39,822 bases of DNA, taken from assembly GCA_003240855.1 (NCBI GenBank), contig QFNN01000016.1:1-39822 (forward strand). The letters run 5' to 3'. Source of the stretch: Sphingomonas sanxanigenens. Lineage in GTDB: Bacteria > Pseudomonadota > Alphaproteobacteria > Sphingomonadales > Sphingomonadaceae. Under the pieces are notes generated by a model that was given only the letters and a program-made list of their open reading frames with translations, did not search any database and was not told the DNA's origin. The stretch's first letter is position 1, and each line of letters starts with the position of its first letter. Shown in pieces: positions 39,781 through 39,822 of the stretch. A program made the translations under genes and the position numbers.

Positions 39781-39822
39781 GCCTCTGATCTGAATTAGGA
39801 ACTGGGTGTCTAAGCCGAACCT

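Overview
The window is high-GC DNA (roughly two thirds G+C in the coding regions) from an alphaproteobacterium, most probably a member of the Sphingomonadales. Pointers are a PopZ-type (DUF2497) polar protein, a pcm-like/tolC/popZ/S9 peptidase/valS gene order, a HemB with a magnesium-type aspartate motif, a TonB-dependent receptor paired with a large lipoprotein, and short palindromic repeats of the kinds I recall from sphingomonad genomes. Almost all of the window reads as chromosomal core with short gaps.

Layout: (1) 1-4642: minus-strand cysS, an unrecognised low-GC membrane protein and a GNAT acetyltransferase; then a plus-strand hemerythrin protein, tRNA-Cys and a convergent DUF2804 protein. 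(2) 4899-12657: a pcm-like methyltransferase, tolC, a PopZ-like protein, an S9 peptidase and valS. (3) 12863-22206: a MATE exporter converging on a lipid kinase; a hemB, membrane spermidine synthase-like, GNAT and gamma-carbonic anhydrase operon; and a minus-strand MATE/dinB pair. (4) 22253-26704: six 11-bp direct repeats resembling stacked Pho boxes, followed by a large lipoprotein, an intrinsic terminator and a TonB-dependent receptor. This is the most system-like part of the window and looks like a phosphate-starvation outer-membrane module. (5) 26783-28687: a 2OG-Fe(II) oxygenase, tRNA-His and a leucine-type amino acid dehydrogenase. (6) 28873-33722: a tightly coupled cytochrome c maturation operon, ccmC-D-E-F-G-H-I, without ccmA or ccmB. 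(7) 33766-38788: alanine dehydrogenase with a divergent Lrp/AsnC regulator, the Kup potassium transporter, a YfcG-like GST and a 2'-5' RNA ligase-like protein. (8) 38848-39822: tRNA-Met followed by an AlpA-like regulator and gene-poor DNA, possibly the edge of an integrated element.

Smaller oddities include a palindromic repeat that has become the first 33 codons of ccmH, a patch inside valS with foreign-looking codon use, a low-GC gene running into the 5' end of its neighbour, several GC-rich terminator-like hairpins without U-tracts, and tRNA promoters whose -35 boxes overlap the stop codon of the gene before.

All assignments come from reading the sequence and recalling protein families; no database search was run.
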